Below, piece after piece: positions 50,938-59,901 of a stretch of DNA of 64,000 nt (the stretch's first letter is position 1; the number at the start of each line of letters is the position of its first letter). This stretch comes from Streptomyces sp. NBC_01306. Its GTDB lineage: Bacteria; Actinomycetota; Actinomycetes; Streptomycetales; Streptomycetaceae. Under the pieces are notes generated by a model. That model did not search any database. It had not been told where the DNA came from and worked only from the letters and a program-made list of their open reading frames with translations. The position numbers were made by a program, and so were the translations under genes. The stretch is taken from the NCBI RefSeq assembly GCF_026340465.1, contig NZ_JAPEPC010000001.1:620001-684000 (forward strand). Reading direction: 5' to 3'.

Positions 50938-51906
50938 TCAGGAGGCTCCCCCGGCGGGATTTCCGTCCGTCTTGTCTGGGCCGTGCTCGTCAGGGCCTGG
51001 CTCTTCGGTGCCGGGCTCTTCGGTGCCGGGCTCTTCGGTGCCGGGCTCTTCGGTGCCGGGCTCGTCGGTGCCGGGGCTGTCTCCGGGCCGCGGCGTCCGC
51101 CGGAGCTCGTGGCTGAGCTCCTCCAGTTCGCTGCCGCCCGCCATCTGCCGGGTGAGCTCGTCCAGGGTGATCTGGTCCTTGCTGTGGCTGCCGAACATCG
51201 CGCCGCGCTTCAGCAGCACGAAGCGGTCACCGACCAGGTAGGCGTGGTGCGGGTTGTGCGTGATGAGGACCACGCCGAGCCCGGCGTCCCGGGCCGCCGC
51301 GACGTACTTCAGCACCACCCCGGACTGCTTCACGCCGAGTGCGGCGGTGGGCTCGTCGAGTACCAGTACCTTGGCCCCGAAGTGGACGGCGCGGGCGATG
51401 GCCACGCACTGGCGCTCGCCGCCGGAGAGCGTGCCGATGGGCTGGTCGACGTCGCGCAGGTCGATGCCCATGCGCAGCAGCGCGGAGCGGGTCGTCTCGC
51501 GCATCAGACGGACGTCGAGGCGCTTGAAGGGGCCCGCGCCCTTCGTCGGCTCGGAGCCGAGGAAGAAGTTCCGCCAGACGGGCATGAGCGGGACGACGGC
51601 GAGGTCCTGGTAGACGGTGGCGATGCCCCGGTCGAGCGCCTCGCGCGGCTTGCCGAGGCTCGTCTCGTCGCCGTCGATCAGGAAGCGGCCCGCGTCATGC
51701 CGGTGCAGCCCGGAGATGATCTTGATGAGGGTCGACTTGCCCGCGCCGTTGTCGCCGAGCACACAGGAGATCTCGCCCGCGTGCACGACGAGGGAGACCT
51801 CTTCGAGCGCCTTGATGTTGCCGTAGAACTTGCTGACGCGGTCGAGTTCCACCAGCGGTGTGGTCCCCTCCGGCTCCGGCCGCTCCGGCGCTGTCTGCTC
51901 CGTCAT
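50938..51906 (-). CDS. sugar ABC transporter ATPase with tandem-repeat tail
   Basis: 322 aa from ATG 51906. Walker [16 protein letters not shown] (51-59 core), Q-loop [14 protein letters not shown], signature [16 protein letters not shown], Walker [13 protein letters not shown], switch His in LITHNPHH. It is a single ATPase domain of the RbsA/XylG class but not the usual duplicated ~500-aa form. Residues ~285-305 are tandem EPGTE pentapeptides, encoded by a 15-bp repeat, then acidic [10 protein letters not shown]. It overlaps the permease gene by ATGA. The tail is probably disordered. Confidence 0.92.
   Translation of the reverse strand: MTEQTAPERPEPEGTTPLVELDRVSKFYGNIKALEEVSLVVHAGEISCVLGDNGAGKSTLIKIISGLHRHDAGRFLIDGDETSLGKPREALDRGIATVYQDLAVVPLMPVWRNFFLGSEPTKGAGPFKRLDVRLMRETTRSALLRMGIDLRDVDQPIGTLSGGERQCVAIARAVHFGAKVLVLDEPTAALGVKQSGVVLKYVAAARDAGLGVVLITHNPHHAYLVGDRFVLLKRGAMFGSHSKDQITLDELTRQMAGGSELEELSHELRRTPRPGDSPGTDEPGTEEPGTEEPGTEEPGTEEPGPDEHGPDKTDGNPAGGAS
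51001..51075. repeat. five 15-bp tandem repeats inside the ABC ATPase gene
   Basis: CTCTTCGGTGCCGGG x4 (51001-51060) plus one CTCGTCGGTGCCGGG. In frame; copy-number change alters the length of the PGTEE tail by five residues per unit without frameshift. Confidence 0.9.
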
Positions 51907-52940
51907 CGCGACGCCTCCGCTCGCTTGCGCACCCAGGCATTGAGCAGGGCGGCCAGGAGCAGCATGGCTCCCAGGAAGAACTTGAACCAGTCCGGGTTCC
52001 ACTCCGCGTACACGATGCCCTTGCTGGTCATGCCGAAGATGAACGCGCCGACCGCGGAGCCGATCGCCGAACCGTAGCCGCCGGTGATCAGACAGCCGCC
52101 GATGACGGCCGCGATGATGTACGTCAGCTCGTTGCCGACCCCCTCGCCCGACTGCACCACGTCGTAGCTGAAGAGCAGGTGCTGGCCGGAGATCCAGGCC
52201 GCGAAGGCCACTCCCATGTAGAGGCCGATCCGGGTCTTGACGACCGGGACACCGACCGCGCGGGCCGCGTCGTCGTTGCCGCCGACCGCGAAGATCCAGT
52301 TCCCGGCGCGGGTGCGCAGCAGCACCCAGGTCGCCACGGCGATCAGCGCCGCCCACCACAGCAGGGTGACCTTGAGGTCGACGTTGCCGATGGTCAGCTG
52401 GGAGGCGAAGACCTTCTTCGCCGAGGGGAAGCCCTCCATGTCGCCGATGGACTTCGTCGACACGGTGCCGCTGATCAGCTTGGTGAAGCCGAGGTTGAGC
52501 CCGGTCAGCATCAGGAAGGTGCCCAGCGTGATGATGAAGCTGGGGAGCTTGGTGCGGGTCAGCATGAAGCCGTTGAAGACGCCGATCGCGAGCGTGACCA
52601 GCAGCGAGACACCGACGCCGACCCAGACGTTCGCCGTCATCTGGTAGCTGAACATCGAGGAGATCAGCGCCGAGCTGGTCACCAGGACCCCGGCCGACAG
52701 GTCGAACTCGCCGCCGATCATCAGCAGCGCCACCGGTACGGCCATGATCCCCAGGGTCGACGCCGCGTAGAGCACCGTGGAGAGGCTGGACGGCCGCAGG
52801 AAGCTGTCCGCGACGACCGAGAAGAAGATGAAGACGGCGACAGCGCCGACGACCGAGCCCAGCTCGGGGCGGCCGAGCAGCCGGCGCAGCGGTGAGGAGC
52901 GCAGCAGCCGTTCGTCCGGCGTCTGTGCGGCGGTGCTCAT
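51903..52940 (-). CDS. sugar ABC transporter permease
   Basis: 345 aa from ATG 52940. RbsC/XylH-like permease with about nine to ten helices; the ribose-type permease motif is present ([100 protein letters not shown]). ATG of the ATPase gene overlaps its stop (ATGA), and its own start overlaps the binding-protein stop, so the three are co-translated. The substrate is a monosaccharide or polyol. Confidence 0.92.
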   Translation of the reverse strand: MSTAAQTPDERLLRSSPLRRLLGRPELGSVVGAVAVFIFFSVVADSFLRPSSLSTVLYAASTLGIMAVPVALLMIGGEFDLSAGVLVTSSALISSMFSYQMTANVWVGVGVSLLVTLAIGVFNGFMLTRTKLPSFIITLGTFLMLTGLNLGFTKLISGTVSTKSIGDMEGFPSAKKVFASQLTIGNVDLKVTLLWWAALIAVATWVLLRTRAGNWIFAVGGNDDAARAVGVPVVKTRIGLYMGVAFAAWISGQHLLFSYDVVQSGEGVGNELTYIIAAVIGGCLITGGYGSAIGSAVGAFIFGMTSKGIVYAEWNPDWFKFFLGAMLLLAALLNAWVRKRAEASR

Positions 52941-53941
52941 CGAGTCCCCCGCTGGGTGTAGGCGGCCAGCGCGCCCGCGTCCTTCTTGGTGATGACCTGG
53001 GGGCCGGTGAGGACCGGGCGGCCGCCGCCGAGGACGTTGGCGTTGTACTTGTAGAGCCAGAGCAGGTCGACCGCCTCGTACCCCTGGAGGTACGGCTGCT
53101 GGTCGACGGCGAAGCCGAGGGTGCCCTTCTGCAGGGCGGACGCGACCTTGGCGTTGAGGTCGAAGGTGTCGATCTCGGCCTTGCTGCCCGCGGTGTCCTT
53201 GGCCTGGACGGCGGCGTCGGCGAACGGTGCGCCGAGGGTGACGACCGAGTCGATGGCGGGGTCGGCCTGGAGCTTGGCCTCGATGGAGGACTGGACGTCG
53301 GGCATGTTGGTGCCGTCGACGTACAGGTTCTCCATCGTGCCGTGGAAGTTCTTCTTGGCTCCGGCACAGCGCTGCTCGTGGCCCACGTTGCCCTGCTCGT
53401 GCAGGATGCAGAGGGCCTTCTTGCGGCCGCGCTTGTTCAGCTCGTCACCGACCGCCTCGCCCGCGATCGTCTCGTCCTGGCCGATGTGGCTGAGCGCGCC
53501 GAACTGCTTGGACTCCTCGGAGCCGGAGTTCACGGTGATCACCGGGATGCCGGCCTTCTCGGCCTTCTGCACGACGGCCTTCATCGAGTCGGGCTTGGCG
53601 AGGGTGACGATCAGTCCGTCGACCTTCTGGTCGATCGCGGTCTGCACCAGCTGGGCCTGCTGCTGGCCCTCCTCGCTGTGCGAGTAGAGGAAGGTGACGT
53701 TGTCCTTGGCGGCCGCCTGCTTGGCGCCCTTCTGGACGATGTCCCAGAAGGTGTCGCCGTCGCCGGAGTGGGTGACCATCGCGATCTTCCAGCGGGGGGT
53801 GTTCACCGCGGCCTTTCCGACGGCGGCGGCCCGTGAGGCGCGCTCCTCGGCCCGCTTGCCGCCGGTGCTGCTGCATCCCGCCAGGGAGAGCCCCAGCGCT
53901 AGCGCCAGCGCCCCGCTGACCCAGGTTCGTACCCTTGCCAC
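52937..53941 (-). CDS. sugar-binding lipoprotein of the ABC transporter
   Basis: 334 aa from GTG 53941 ([20 protein letters not shown]). Lipobox LAGC at ~20-23, so anchored on the outer face. It has the type I periplasmic-binding fold of RbsB/Xyl[102 protein letters not shown] frame extends upstream to 54073 over the promoter and is shadow. First gene of the transporter operon, facing a GntR regulator gene across ~310 bp that hold a half-matching operator. Confidence 0.9.
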   Translation of the reverse strand: MARVRTWVSGALALALGLSLAGCSSTGGKRAEERASRAAAVGKAAVNTPRWKIAMVTHSGDGDTFWDIVQKGAKQAAAKDNVTFLYSHSEEGQQQAQLVQTAIDQKVDGLIVTLAKPDSMKAVVQKAEKAGIPVITVNSGSEESKQFGALSHIGQDETIAGEAVGDELNKRGRKKALCILHEQGNVGHEQRCAGAKKNFHGTMENLYVDGTNMPDVQSSIEAKLQADPAIDSVVTLGAPFADAAVQAKDTAGSKAEIDTFDLNAKVASALQKGTLGFAVDQQPYLQGYEAVDLLWLYKYNANVLGGGRPVLTGPQVITKKDAGALAAYTQRGTR

Positions 53942-54252
53942 GACGTGATGCCCTTCTCGGTGTTCCTGTGCTTGCTGCGGGCGCTGCGACTGCGGTGCTC
54001 GCTGCGGACGGTGGCCGGTCCCGTCCGGTCCGGCGGCCCAAGTATGGGTCACCCCTGATCGCCGGCGAGTCATCGGGTACCGCCCACGGGTGCGGCGAGG
54101 TGCGCTGCTGCTGTACGGGTCGTACGCAAGGGGGTCCGCCCTCTCTCCCGGCCGCCGGGTTGCGGCAGAGGAGTTCTAGCGGCGGGCACCGGGGCTCGTC
54201 AATGGTTTGTCAGAACATTCTTACGAACTGCGCCGGCCGCTCACCGGTCGCG
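53942..54252. other. promoter region between the transporter operon and gntR gene end
   Basis: Non-coding. It contains the TTGTCAGAACAT element (54207-54218, listed separately) and an AT-richer patch around 54200-54230; the rest shows no gene. Confidence 0.45.
54207..54218. promoter_or_regulatory. GntR operator candidate for the ABC operon
   Basis: TTGTCAGAACAT matches ten of twelve bases of the palindrome TTGTCAGGACAA found at 55042-55053 upstream of gntR and the dehydrogenase gene. Confidence 0.5.
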
Positions 54253-55017
54253 CTACGGGCGCACCAGGAGCTGGAACTCGAAGGAGTACCGCGAGGCGCG
54301 GTAGGTGTGCGTGCCGAACTCGACGGCCCGTCCCGTGGAGTCGTACGTGGTGCGCTCCATCGTCAGCAGCGGCGCACCCTCGGGTTCCGCGAGGCGTATC
54401 GCTTCCTCGGCGGTCGCGGCCCGTGCGCCCACCGACTGGCGGGCGCTGTGCAGGGTGATCCCGGCGACGCGCAGCAGCCGGTACAGGCCGGTGGCCTCAA
54501 GGCGGGGTGTGTCGAGGGTCAGCAGCCCTTCCGGCAGGTAGTTGCGGAGCTGCGCCATGGGCTCTCCGTACGCGAGCCGCAGCCGCTCGACGTACCGGAC
54601 CTGGCTGCCCTCGGGCACCGCGAGCGCGGCGGCGGCCTCGGCCGTCGCGGGGACGGTCTCGTTGCGCAGGACCCGGGTGGTGGGCCGCTGGCCCGCGGCG
54701 AGCAGGTCGTCGTAGAGGCTGCTCAGTTCGAGGGGGCGCCTGATCCGGCTGTGCACCACCTGGGTGCCGACGCCTCTGCGGCGTACCAGCAGCCCCTTGT
54801 CGACCAGCGACTGGATGGCCTGACGGACGGTGGGACGCGACAGGCCGAGCCGGCCCGCGAGGTCGATCTCGTTGCCCAGCAGGCTGCCCGGGACGAGCCT
54901 GCCCCGCTCGATGGCCGACTCCAGCTGCTGGGCGAGCTGGAAGTACAGCGGGACCGGGCTGCTGCGGTCCACGCTGAGCTCAAGGCTGAGGGCGGGGTCG
55001 GCCGCGGGTTTGGACAC
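54253..55017 (-). CDS. GntR/HutC-type transcriptional regulator
   Basis: 254 aa from ATG 55017. Residues ~20-90: winged helix (PLYFQLAQQLESAIERGRLV, NEIDLAGRLGLSRPTVRQAI, LVDKGLLVRRRGVGTQVV). Residues ~110-250: UTRA effector domain (VRYVERLRLAYGEPMAQLRN, YLPEGLLTLDTPRLEATGLY, EGAPLLTMERTTYDSTGRAV, EFGTHTYRASRYSFEFQL). Between an ABC sugar operon and a divergent dehydrogenase gene; likely represses both until a sugar or sugar phosphate binds (inference). A TTGTC/GACAA palindrome lies 25 bp before its start. Confidence 0.9.
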   Translation of the reverse strand: MSKPAADPALSLELSVDRSSPVPLYFQLAQQLESAIERGRLVPGSLLGNEIDLAGRLGLSRPTVRQAIQSLVDKGLLVRRRGVGTQVVHSRIRRPLELSSLYDDLLAAGQRPTTRVLRNETVPATAEAAAALAVPEGSQVRYVERLRLAYGEPMAQLRNYLPEGLLTLDTPRLEATGLYRLLRVAGITLHSARQSVGARAATAEEAIRLAEPEGAPLLTMERTTYDSTGRAVEFGTHTYRASRYSFEFQLLVRP

Positions 55018-55041
55018 GCCGAGAGGGTAGCCCAGGTCCGG

Positions 55042-55063
55042 TTGTCAGGACAAAGGCTTGACA
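55042..55063. promoter_or_regulatory. GntR operator palindrome and -35 box
   Basis: TTGTCAGGACAA (55042-55053) is a TTGTC-N2-GACAA palindrome in the 76-bp gap between gntR and the divergent dehydrogenase gene; a consensus -35 TTGACA follows at 55058-55063, reading toward the dehydrogenase gene. The location fits repression of both. Confidence 0.6.
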
Positions 55064-55093
55064 GCGGGCAGAGCTGCGGCCACGTTGGGGTCC

Positions 55094-56098
55094 ATGCGTA
55101 TCGGACTCATCGGGACAGGCCGGATCGGTTCCTTCCACGCGAGGGTGCTCAGCGGCCACCGGGACGTCGGCGCGCTGGTGGTGGCCGACACCGAGGGGGC
55201 GCGCGCCGCCGAGGTCGCGCGGCGGACCGGGGCGACGGCCGCCGCTTCGGTCGACGAGGTCTTCACCTCGGGCGTGGACGCGGTCGTCATCGCTTCCGCG
55301 ACCTCGTCGCACGCCGCTCTGATCGGCAGGGCCGCCCGCGCCGGGCTGCCGGTCTTCTGCGAGAAGCCGATCGCCACCGACCTGCCGGGCACGCTGGCGG
55401 CGCTGCGTGAGGCCGAGGAGGCGGGCACCGTGCTCCAGCTGGGCTTCATGCGCCGCTTCGACGCCGGATACGCGGCGGCGCGCGAGCGCGTGCGGTCGGG
55501 TTCGCTGGGCCGGCTGCACACCGTCCGCGCGCTCACCTCCGACCCCGCGCCGCCGCCCGCCGCGTATCTGCCGCTCTCCGGCGGGCTCTACCGGGACTGC
55601 CTGGTGCACGACTTCGACATGGTGCGCTGGGTGACCGGGCGCGAGGTGGCCGAGGTGTATGCGACCGGGTCGGACGCGGGGCCCGCGATGTTCCGCGAGG
55701 CCGGTGATGTGGACACGGCCGCCGCGCTGCTCACGCTGGACGACGGCACGCTGGTCACCGCGACCGCCACCCGGTGCAACGGCGCGGGCTACGACGTCCG
55801 GATGGAGCTGGCGGGAGAGCTGGACCAGATCTCGGTGGGGCTCGGCGACCGTACGCCGGTGACCTCGACCGAACCGCAGGGCCCGCCGCCCGCGGACCGG
55901 CCGTGGCCCGGCTTCCTGGAGCGGTTCGCCCCGGCCTACGAGGCCGAGCTCGACGCCTTCCTGCGGGTGGCGCGGGGCGAGCTGGCCAACCCGTGCGACG
56001 GCCGGGAGGCGCTGGCCGCGCTGCGCATCGCGGAGGCGTGCGAGCTGTCCCGGCGCGAGCGGCGGCCGGTCCGCACGGACCAACTCGTCACCGGCTGA
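55094..56098 (+). CDS. Gfo/Idh/MocA-family sugar dehydrogenase (inositol-dehydrogenase-like)
   Basis: 334 aa from ATG 55094 (MRIGLIGTGRIGSFHARVLS), chosen over an upstream in-frame start at 55058. NAD-binding GTGRIG; FCEKPIATDLPG with the conserved Lys of EKP; FMRRFDAGYAAARERVRSGS; LYRDCLVHDFDMVRWVTG with the catalytic HDFD; C-terminal DAFLRVARGELANPCDGREA. The pattern is that of myo-inositol 2-dehydrogenases and related enzymes. Divergent from the GntR gene and probably part of the same sugar or polyol pathway. Confidence 0.9.
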   Translation: MRIGLIGTGRIGSFHARVLSGHRDVGALVVADTEGARAAEVARRTGATAAASVDEVFTSGVDAVVIASATSSHAALIGRAARAGLPVFCEKPIATDLPGTLAALREAEEAGTVLQLGFMRRFDAGYAAARERVRSGSLGRLHTVRALTSDPAPPPAAYLPLSGGLYRDCLVHDFDMVRWVTGREVAEVYATGSDAGPAMFREAGDVDTAAALLTLDDGTLVTATATRCNGAGYDVRMELAGELDQISVGLGDRTPVTSTEPQGPPPADRPWPGFLERFAPAYEAELDAFLRVARGELANPCDGREALAALRIAEACELSRRERRPVRTDQLVTG

Positions 56099-56169
56099 AC
56101 AGACGCCCCGTCAATACGTACGGAGCGCTGATCCCCTGCCAGCTGAGCCTTCCCGGAGTTGACACCCCG

Positions 56170-56598
56170 TCAGGGTGACGGTGGCGCGGCAGCCGGGAGC
56201 ACGGTCCCCTGCGCCACGGCGCAGAGCACCTCCTCACCGTCGTCGCGCACCATGACCAGATCGCAGCGGACGGTGGCCTGGCGGCGCCCGGTGTGCACCA
56301 CCTCGGCGCGGGCGACGAGTGTGCGGCCCGCGCCGGGGCGTACGTACTGAATGGAGAAGCCGCCGGTCAGCACGGCGGCCCCCAGCGTCGTCCCGGCCGC
56401 GAAGGTGAGCGCGTTGTCGGCCGCGTACGCCAGCACTCCCCCGTGCAGAAAGCCGTTCTGCTGCAGCAGCTCGTCGCGGACGTCCACCTCCAGTACGGCC
56501 GAGCCGCCGCCGAACCGGGTGACGCGCGCCCCCAGCAGCCGGCTGAACGGCTGCGCGTCGAGCGTCCGGCGCGCCAGGTCCAGGTCGAGTTCACTCAT
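56170..56598 (-). CDS. PaaI-type hotdog thioesterase
   Basis: 142 aa. Hotdog signature LLQQNGFLHGGVLAYAADNA with the HGG motif, GTTLGAAVLTGGFSIQYVRP, RTLVARAEVVHTGRRQATVR, LCAVAQGTVLP. Such enzymes release CoA from phenylacetyl-type or aberrant acyl-CoA. It lies 43 bp downstream of the P450 gene on the same strand, last in the HK-RR-P450 unit. Confidence 0.85.
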   Translation of the reverse strand: MSELDLDLARRTLDAQPFSRLLGARVTRFGGGSAVLEVDVRDELLQQNGFLHGGVLAYAADNALTFAAGTTLGAAVLTGGFSIQYVRPGAGRTLVARAEVVHTGRRQATVRCDLVMVRDDGEEVLCAVAQGTVLPAAAPPSP

Positions 56599-56641
56599 CG
56601 CACCGCTCCTCGCGGTCCCGCGCCGGACCGCAGGCCCCGCC

Positions 56642-57829
56642 TCACCAGCGCACCGGCAGCTTCCGCACCCCGTGCATCAGCAGTCCGGGAATCCAGTGGT
56701 ACGCGCCGCCGTCCGGGTCGAGTTCCAGATCGGGGCAGCGCTCCAGCAGCGTACGGACGGCGATCCGGCCCTCCATCCTGGCGAGCGGCGCGCCGAGGCA
56801 GAAGTGGATGCCGTGCCCGAAGGCGAGGTGCCCCTGCGGGGCGCGCCGGATGTCGAACCGGTCGGCGTCCGGGAAACGGTCCGGGTCACGGTCGGCCGAA
56901 CCGAGCGAGACCAGTACGGGGTCGCCCGCCGCGATGTCCGCGGAGCCGATCCGCAGGGGCTCCGCCGCGTGCCGGTAGGTGGCGGTCTCCACCGGCCCGT
57001 CGTAGCGCAGCATCTCCTCGACCGCGCCGTCCAGCAGACTCATGTCGGCGCGCAGCGCGGCGAGTTGCTCGGGGTGGGTGAGCAGTGCGCGTACGCCGTT
57101 GGAGATCAGGTTGACGGTGGTCTCATGGCCCGCGACGAGCAGCAGGAAGGCCATACCGACGAGTTCGGGTGCGGACAGCTGGTCACCGTCCTCGTCGCGG
57201 GCCCGGATCAGCGCGCTCAGCAGATCATCGCCCGGCCGCTCCCGCTTGGCCTCGATCAGCGAGACGAGGTATCCGCTCATCTCCCGGACCGCGGCGCTCT
57301 CCTGGTCACCGCCGGTCGGGCCGATCAGCTCGTTGGACCAGACACGGAAGCTCGCCCGGTCCAGGTCCGGCACACCGAAGAGTTCACAGATCACGGTCAT
57401 CGGCAGCGGGAACGCCAGCGAGTCCACCAGATCGGCCGTGCGCTCCGGAGCCGCGAGCATCGCGTCGATACAGGCGTCGGTGACCTCCTGCACGCGCGGG
57501 CGCAGCGCCTGGACCCGGCGCGCGGTGAACTCCCGTACCACCAGCTTGCGCAGCCGGGTGTGGTGCGGCGGGTCGGCGTCCAGCATGTTGGCGAAGAGCC
57601 CGCCCGACTCGTCCTTCCAACCCTCCATCTTCCGGGGGTCCTTGATGAGCCGGGGGTCGTTGAGCGCGGCCCGGGCCTCCTCGTGGCCGACGACCAGCCA
57701 GACACCGGCGTCCTCGGTGTCCTGAGTACGGACGCGGTGCACGGGCCCGGCGGCGCGCATCTTCTCGTAGTACGGATACGGATTCGCGTTGAAGTCCTCG
57801 GTGTCCTGCCGCAGATCGATCAGCGTCAT
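56642..57829 (-). CDS. cytochrome P450 (CYP107-like)
   Basis: 395 aa from ATG 57829 (MTLIDLRQDTEDFNANPYPY). I-helix LLLVAGHETTVNLI, ExxR in EEMLRYDGPVETATYRHAAE, heme loop FGHGIHFCLGAPLARME with the thiolate cysteine, DPPHHTRLRKLVVREFTARR in the C-helix. A soluble class I P450 needing ferredoxin and reductase, neither of which is adjacent. It starts four bases after the stop of the response regulator gene, so it is read from the two-component operon. Substrate unknown. Confidence 0.92.
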   Translation of the reverse strand: MTLIDLRQDTEDFNANPYPYYEKMRAAGPVHRVRTQDTEDAGVWLVVGHEEARAALNDPRLIKDPRKMEGWKDESGGLFANMLDADPPHHTRLRKLVVREFTARRVQALRPRVQEVTDACIDAMLAAPERTADLVDSLAFPLPMTVICELFGVPDLDRASFRVWSNELIGPTGGDQESAAVREMSGYLVSLIEAKRERPGDDLLSALIRARDEDGDQLSAPELVGMAFLLLVAGHETTVNLISNGVRALLTHPEQLAALRADMSLLDGAVEEMLRYDGPVETATYRHAAEPLRIGSADIAAGDPVLVSLGSADRDPDRFPDADRFDIRRAPQGHLAFGHGIHFCLGAPLARMEGRIAVRTLLERCPDLELDPDGGAYHWIPGLLMHGVRKLPVRW

Positions 57830-57833
57830 CGCC

Positions 57834-58505
57834 TCAGCGTACGTCGCCGTCCCCGTCGAGGAACCCCGCATCGTGGACCAGCAACGCGATCTGGACACGG
57901 TTGTTGAGGCCGAGCCGGGCCAGCACGCGCGACACCTGGGTCTTGACCGTGGGCACGCTCAGATACAGGGCGGCCGCGATGGCCGCGTTGGACTCGCCGC
58001 GCCCTACGGCGACTGCCACTTCCCGCTCGCGGTCGGAGAGTTGGCCCAGCTGCGCGCGGGCCCGCACCGCACGGTCGTCCGCCGCGCCGCCCGCCACATG
58101 CGTCATCAGCTGCCGGGTGACCGCGGGCGAGAGCACCGGATCGCCGGCCGCCACCCGGCGGACCGCGGCGACGATGTCGGCGGGCGGGGTGTCCTTCAGC
58201 ACGAACCCGGCCGCCCCCGCGCGCAGCGCCCGCAGCACCTGTTCGTCGGCGTGGAAGGTGGTGAGCAGGACGACCTCGGGCGCACCGGCGGCGCTCCGCA
58301 GCCGCTCGGTGGCCGTCAGCCCGTCCACGCCCGGCATCCGGATGTCCATCAGGACCACATCGGGGTGGACGGCGGCCACCAGCGCGGGCACCTCGGAGCC
58401 GTCCGCCGCCTCGCCGGCGATCTCGATGTCACCGGCGCCGCCGAGCATGAGGGCGAGCCCGGCCCGGACAAGGGGGTCGTCGTCGACGACGAGAAGCCTG
58501 ATCAC
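57834..58505 (-). CDS. NarL/LuxR-type response regulator
   Basis: 223 aa from ATG 58505. Receiver: VVDDDPLVRAGLALMLGG, phospho-Asp D54 in VVLMDIRMPGVDGL, LLTTFHADEQVLRALRAGAA, GFVLKDTPP (Lys). C-terminal LuxR HTH: LSDREREVAVAVGRGESNAA, IAAALYLSVPTVKTQVSRVL, ARLGLNNRVQIALLVHDAGF. Its ATG overlaps the kinase stop (ATGA). Likely target: its own operon, including the P450 gene. Confidence 0.93.
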   Translation of the reverse strand: MIRLLVVDDDPLVRAGLALMLGGAGDIEIAGEAADGSEVPALVAAVHPDVVLMDIRMPGVDGLTATERLRSAAGAPEVVLLTTFHADEQVLRALRAGAAGFVLKDTPPADIVAAVRRVAAGDPVLSPAVTRQLMTHVAGGAADDRAVRARAQLGQLSDREREVAVAVGRGESNAAIAAALYLSVPTVKTQVSRVLARLGLNNRVQIALLVHDAGFLDGDGDVR

Positions 58506-59716
58506 GCGGGCCAGGGTAGCCAGGCGGCGACCCGGAAGCCGCCGCCCTCCGTCGCGCCGTGGTCCAGACGGCCGCCCGCGAGGGTGGCCCGCTCGGTGAG
58601 GCCGATCAATCCCTGCCCGGATCCCGGCACCTTCGGTACGTCTCCGGGCGGCGGCGGATTCCGTACCTCGACGGTCAGCCCGGCCCCGGGGCTGCCGGTG
58701 ACCGTGACGGTGACCTCGGCCCCCGGCGCGTGCTTACGGGCGTTGGTGAGCCCTTCCTGGACGATGCGGTAGGCGGTGCGGCCGGTCGCGGCGGGCACGG
58801 TGGCCGGGTCCGCGACCTTGTTGTGCAGGGTGACCGACATCCCGGCCTGCCGGGACTCGGCGGCCAGGGCTTCGAGCGTGACCAAGGTGGGCTGCGGCCG
58901 GTTCTCCTCGCCCTCGCCGGGGGTCCGGAGCACCCCGATGATCTCGCGCAGGTCCTGGAGCGCCTCGTGGGCGCTGTCCCGGATGACCCCGGCGGCGCGG
59001 GCGACCTCGGGCGCGGGTGCGCCGGGCCGGAATTCCAGGGCTCCGGCGTGGACGCTGAGCAGGGTCAGCCGGTGCGCCAGTACGTCGTGCATCTCCCGGG
59101 CGATGGCCTCGCGGGCCAGCCGCTGCGCCTGTTCGGCGCGGAGATCGGCCTCCGCCTCGGCGCGGTGGGCGCGTTCGCGCAGCACCACGACGAGCTGCCG
59201 CCGGGAGCGTACGAACAGGCCCCAGATGATCACCAGCAGCACCAGCACCGTGCCGAAGAGCGTCGAGCTGATCCAGGACATGGTCGGGTCGGGGCGCAGC
59301 GCGGCCTGCACTCCCCCGGCCGCCACCGCCCCTGCCCCCAGTACCAGGACCGGCCGGAACGGGCGGTGCACGGCCAGGCTGAACAGCGCCACCAGCACGG
59401 CACCGGCGGCGAGCGGAGCGAACGCGCTGACCACCACGAGCACCGCGGCGAGCCCGACGGGCCAGCGCCTGCGCACCCAGAGCGTGCAGCAGGACAGGAC
59501 GCCGATCACCTGGTCGGCGGCGCTGTCGAGGTCGGTGTAGCCCGCCTGGTTCTTGATGGCGTCCAGGGCCAGCACACCGATGCCCAGCGCGATCAGGAAG
59601 GCCGTGATGTCCACGATCCAGTCGCGCAGGGTCCGGCGCGGCCTCTCCCGGTCCGCGGCGGGCTCGGCGCCGGCCAGGGCCGAGGGCAGCAGCCAGCGGT
59701 ACTCCGAACGCGTCAT
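58502..59716 (-). CDS. sensor histidine kinase (HisKA_3 type)
   Basis: 404 aa from ATG 59716 (MTRSEYRWLLPSALAGAEPA); GTG 59722 is an alternative. Four or five N-terminal helices without a large extracellular loop (WIVDITAFLIALGIGVLALD, GLAAVLVVVSAFAPLAAG, LFGTVLVLLVIIWGLFV), a coiled linker, the phospho-acceptor His in AREMHDVLAHRLTLL, and an HATPase with YRIVQEGLTNARKHAPGAEV and GQGLIGLTERA. Partner of the downstream response regulator. An inverted repeat lies ~60-85 bp upstream. Confidence 0.92.
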   Translation of the reverse strand: MTRSEYRWLLPSALAGAEPAADRERPRRTLRDWIVDITAFLIALGIGVLALDAIKNQAGYTDLDSAADQVIGVLSCCTLWVRRRWPVGLAAVLVVVSAFAPLAAGAVLVALFSLAVHRPFRPVLVLGAGAVAAGGVQAALRPDPTMSWISSTLFGTVLVLLVIIWGLFVRSRRQLVVVLRERAHRAEAEADLRAEQAQRLAREAIAREMHDVLAHRLTLLSVHAGALEFRPGAPAPEVARAAGVIRDSAHEALQDLREIIGVLRTPGEGEENRPQPTLVTLEALAAESRQAGMSVTLHNKVADPATVPAATGRTAYRIVQEGLTNARKHAPGAEVTVTVTGSPGAGLTVEVRNPPPPGDVPKVPGSGQGLIGLTERATLAGGRLDHGATEGGGFRVAAWLPWPA

Positions 59717-59773
59717 GTCCACAAAGTTACGCAGGAGCCGCGCCGGGTGCGGTGTTCAGCGGAGCAGTCGAGA

Positions 59774-59800
59774 CCAAAGTCGCGGAGTCCGAGACTTTGG
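59774..59800. promoter_or_regulatory. inverted repeat upstream of the two-component operon
   Basis: CCAAAGTC (59774-59781) - N11 - GACTTTGG (59793-59800), exact arms. It may be the response-regulator box, or the terminator of the AIM24 gene that ends at 59902. Confidence 0.45.
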
Positions 59801-59901
59801 GAGTCATCGCGCAGGCCCCGCTGGTCAGCGGGTGTCCGCACAGCCTGCCTGCGCGCCCGGCCGCATGATCCGCCCCGCGCCCGGCCGCCGGTGCGTCCCG
59901 G

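Noticed and set aside
50938-53367. Apparent 809-codon permease-ATPase fusion
   Set aside because: Upstream of 51906 the frame is out of register with the real permease; the ATPase has its own ATG overlapping the permease stop.
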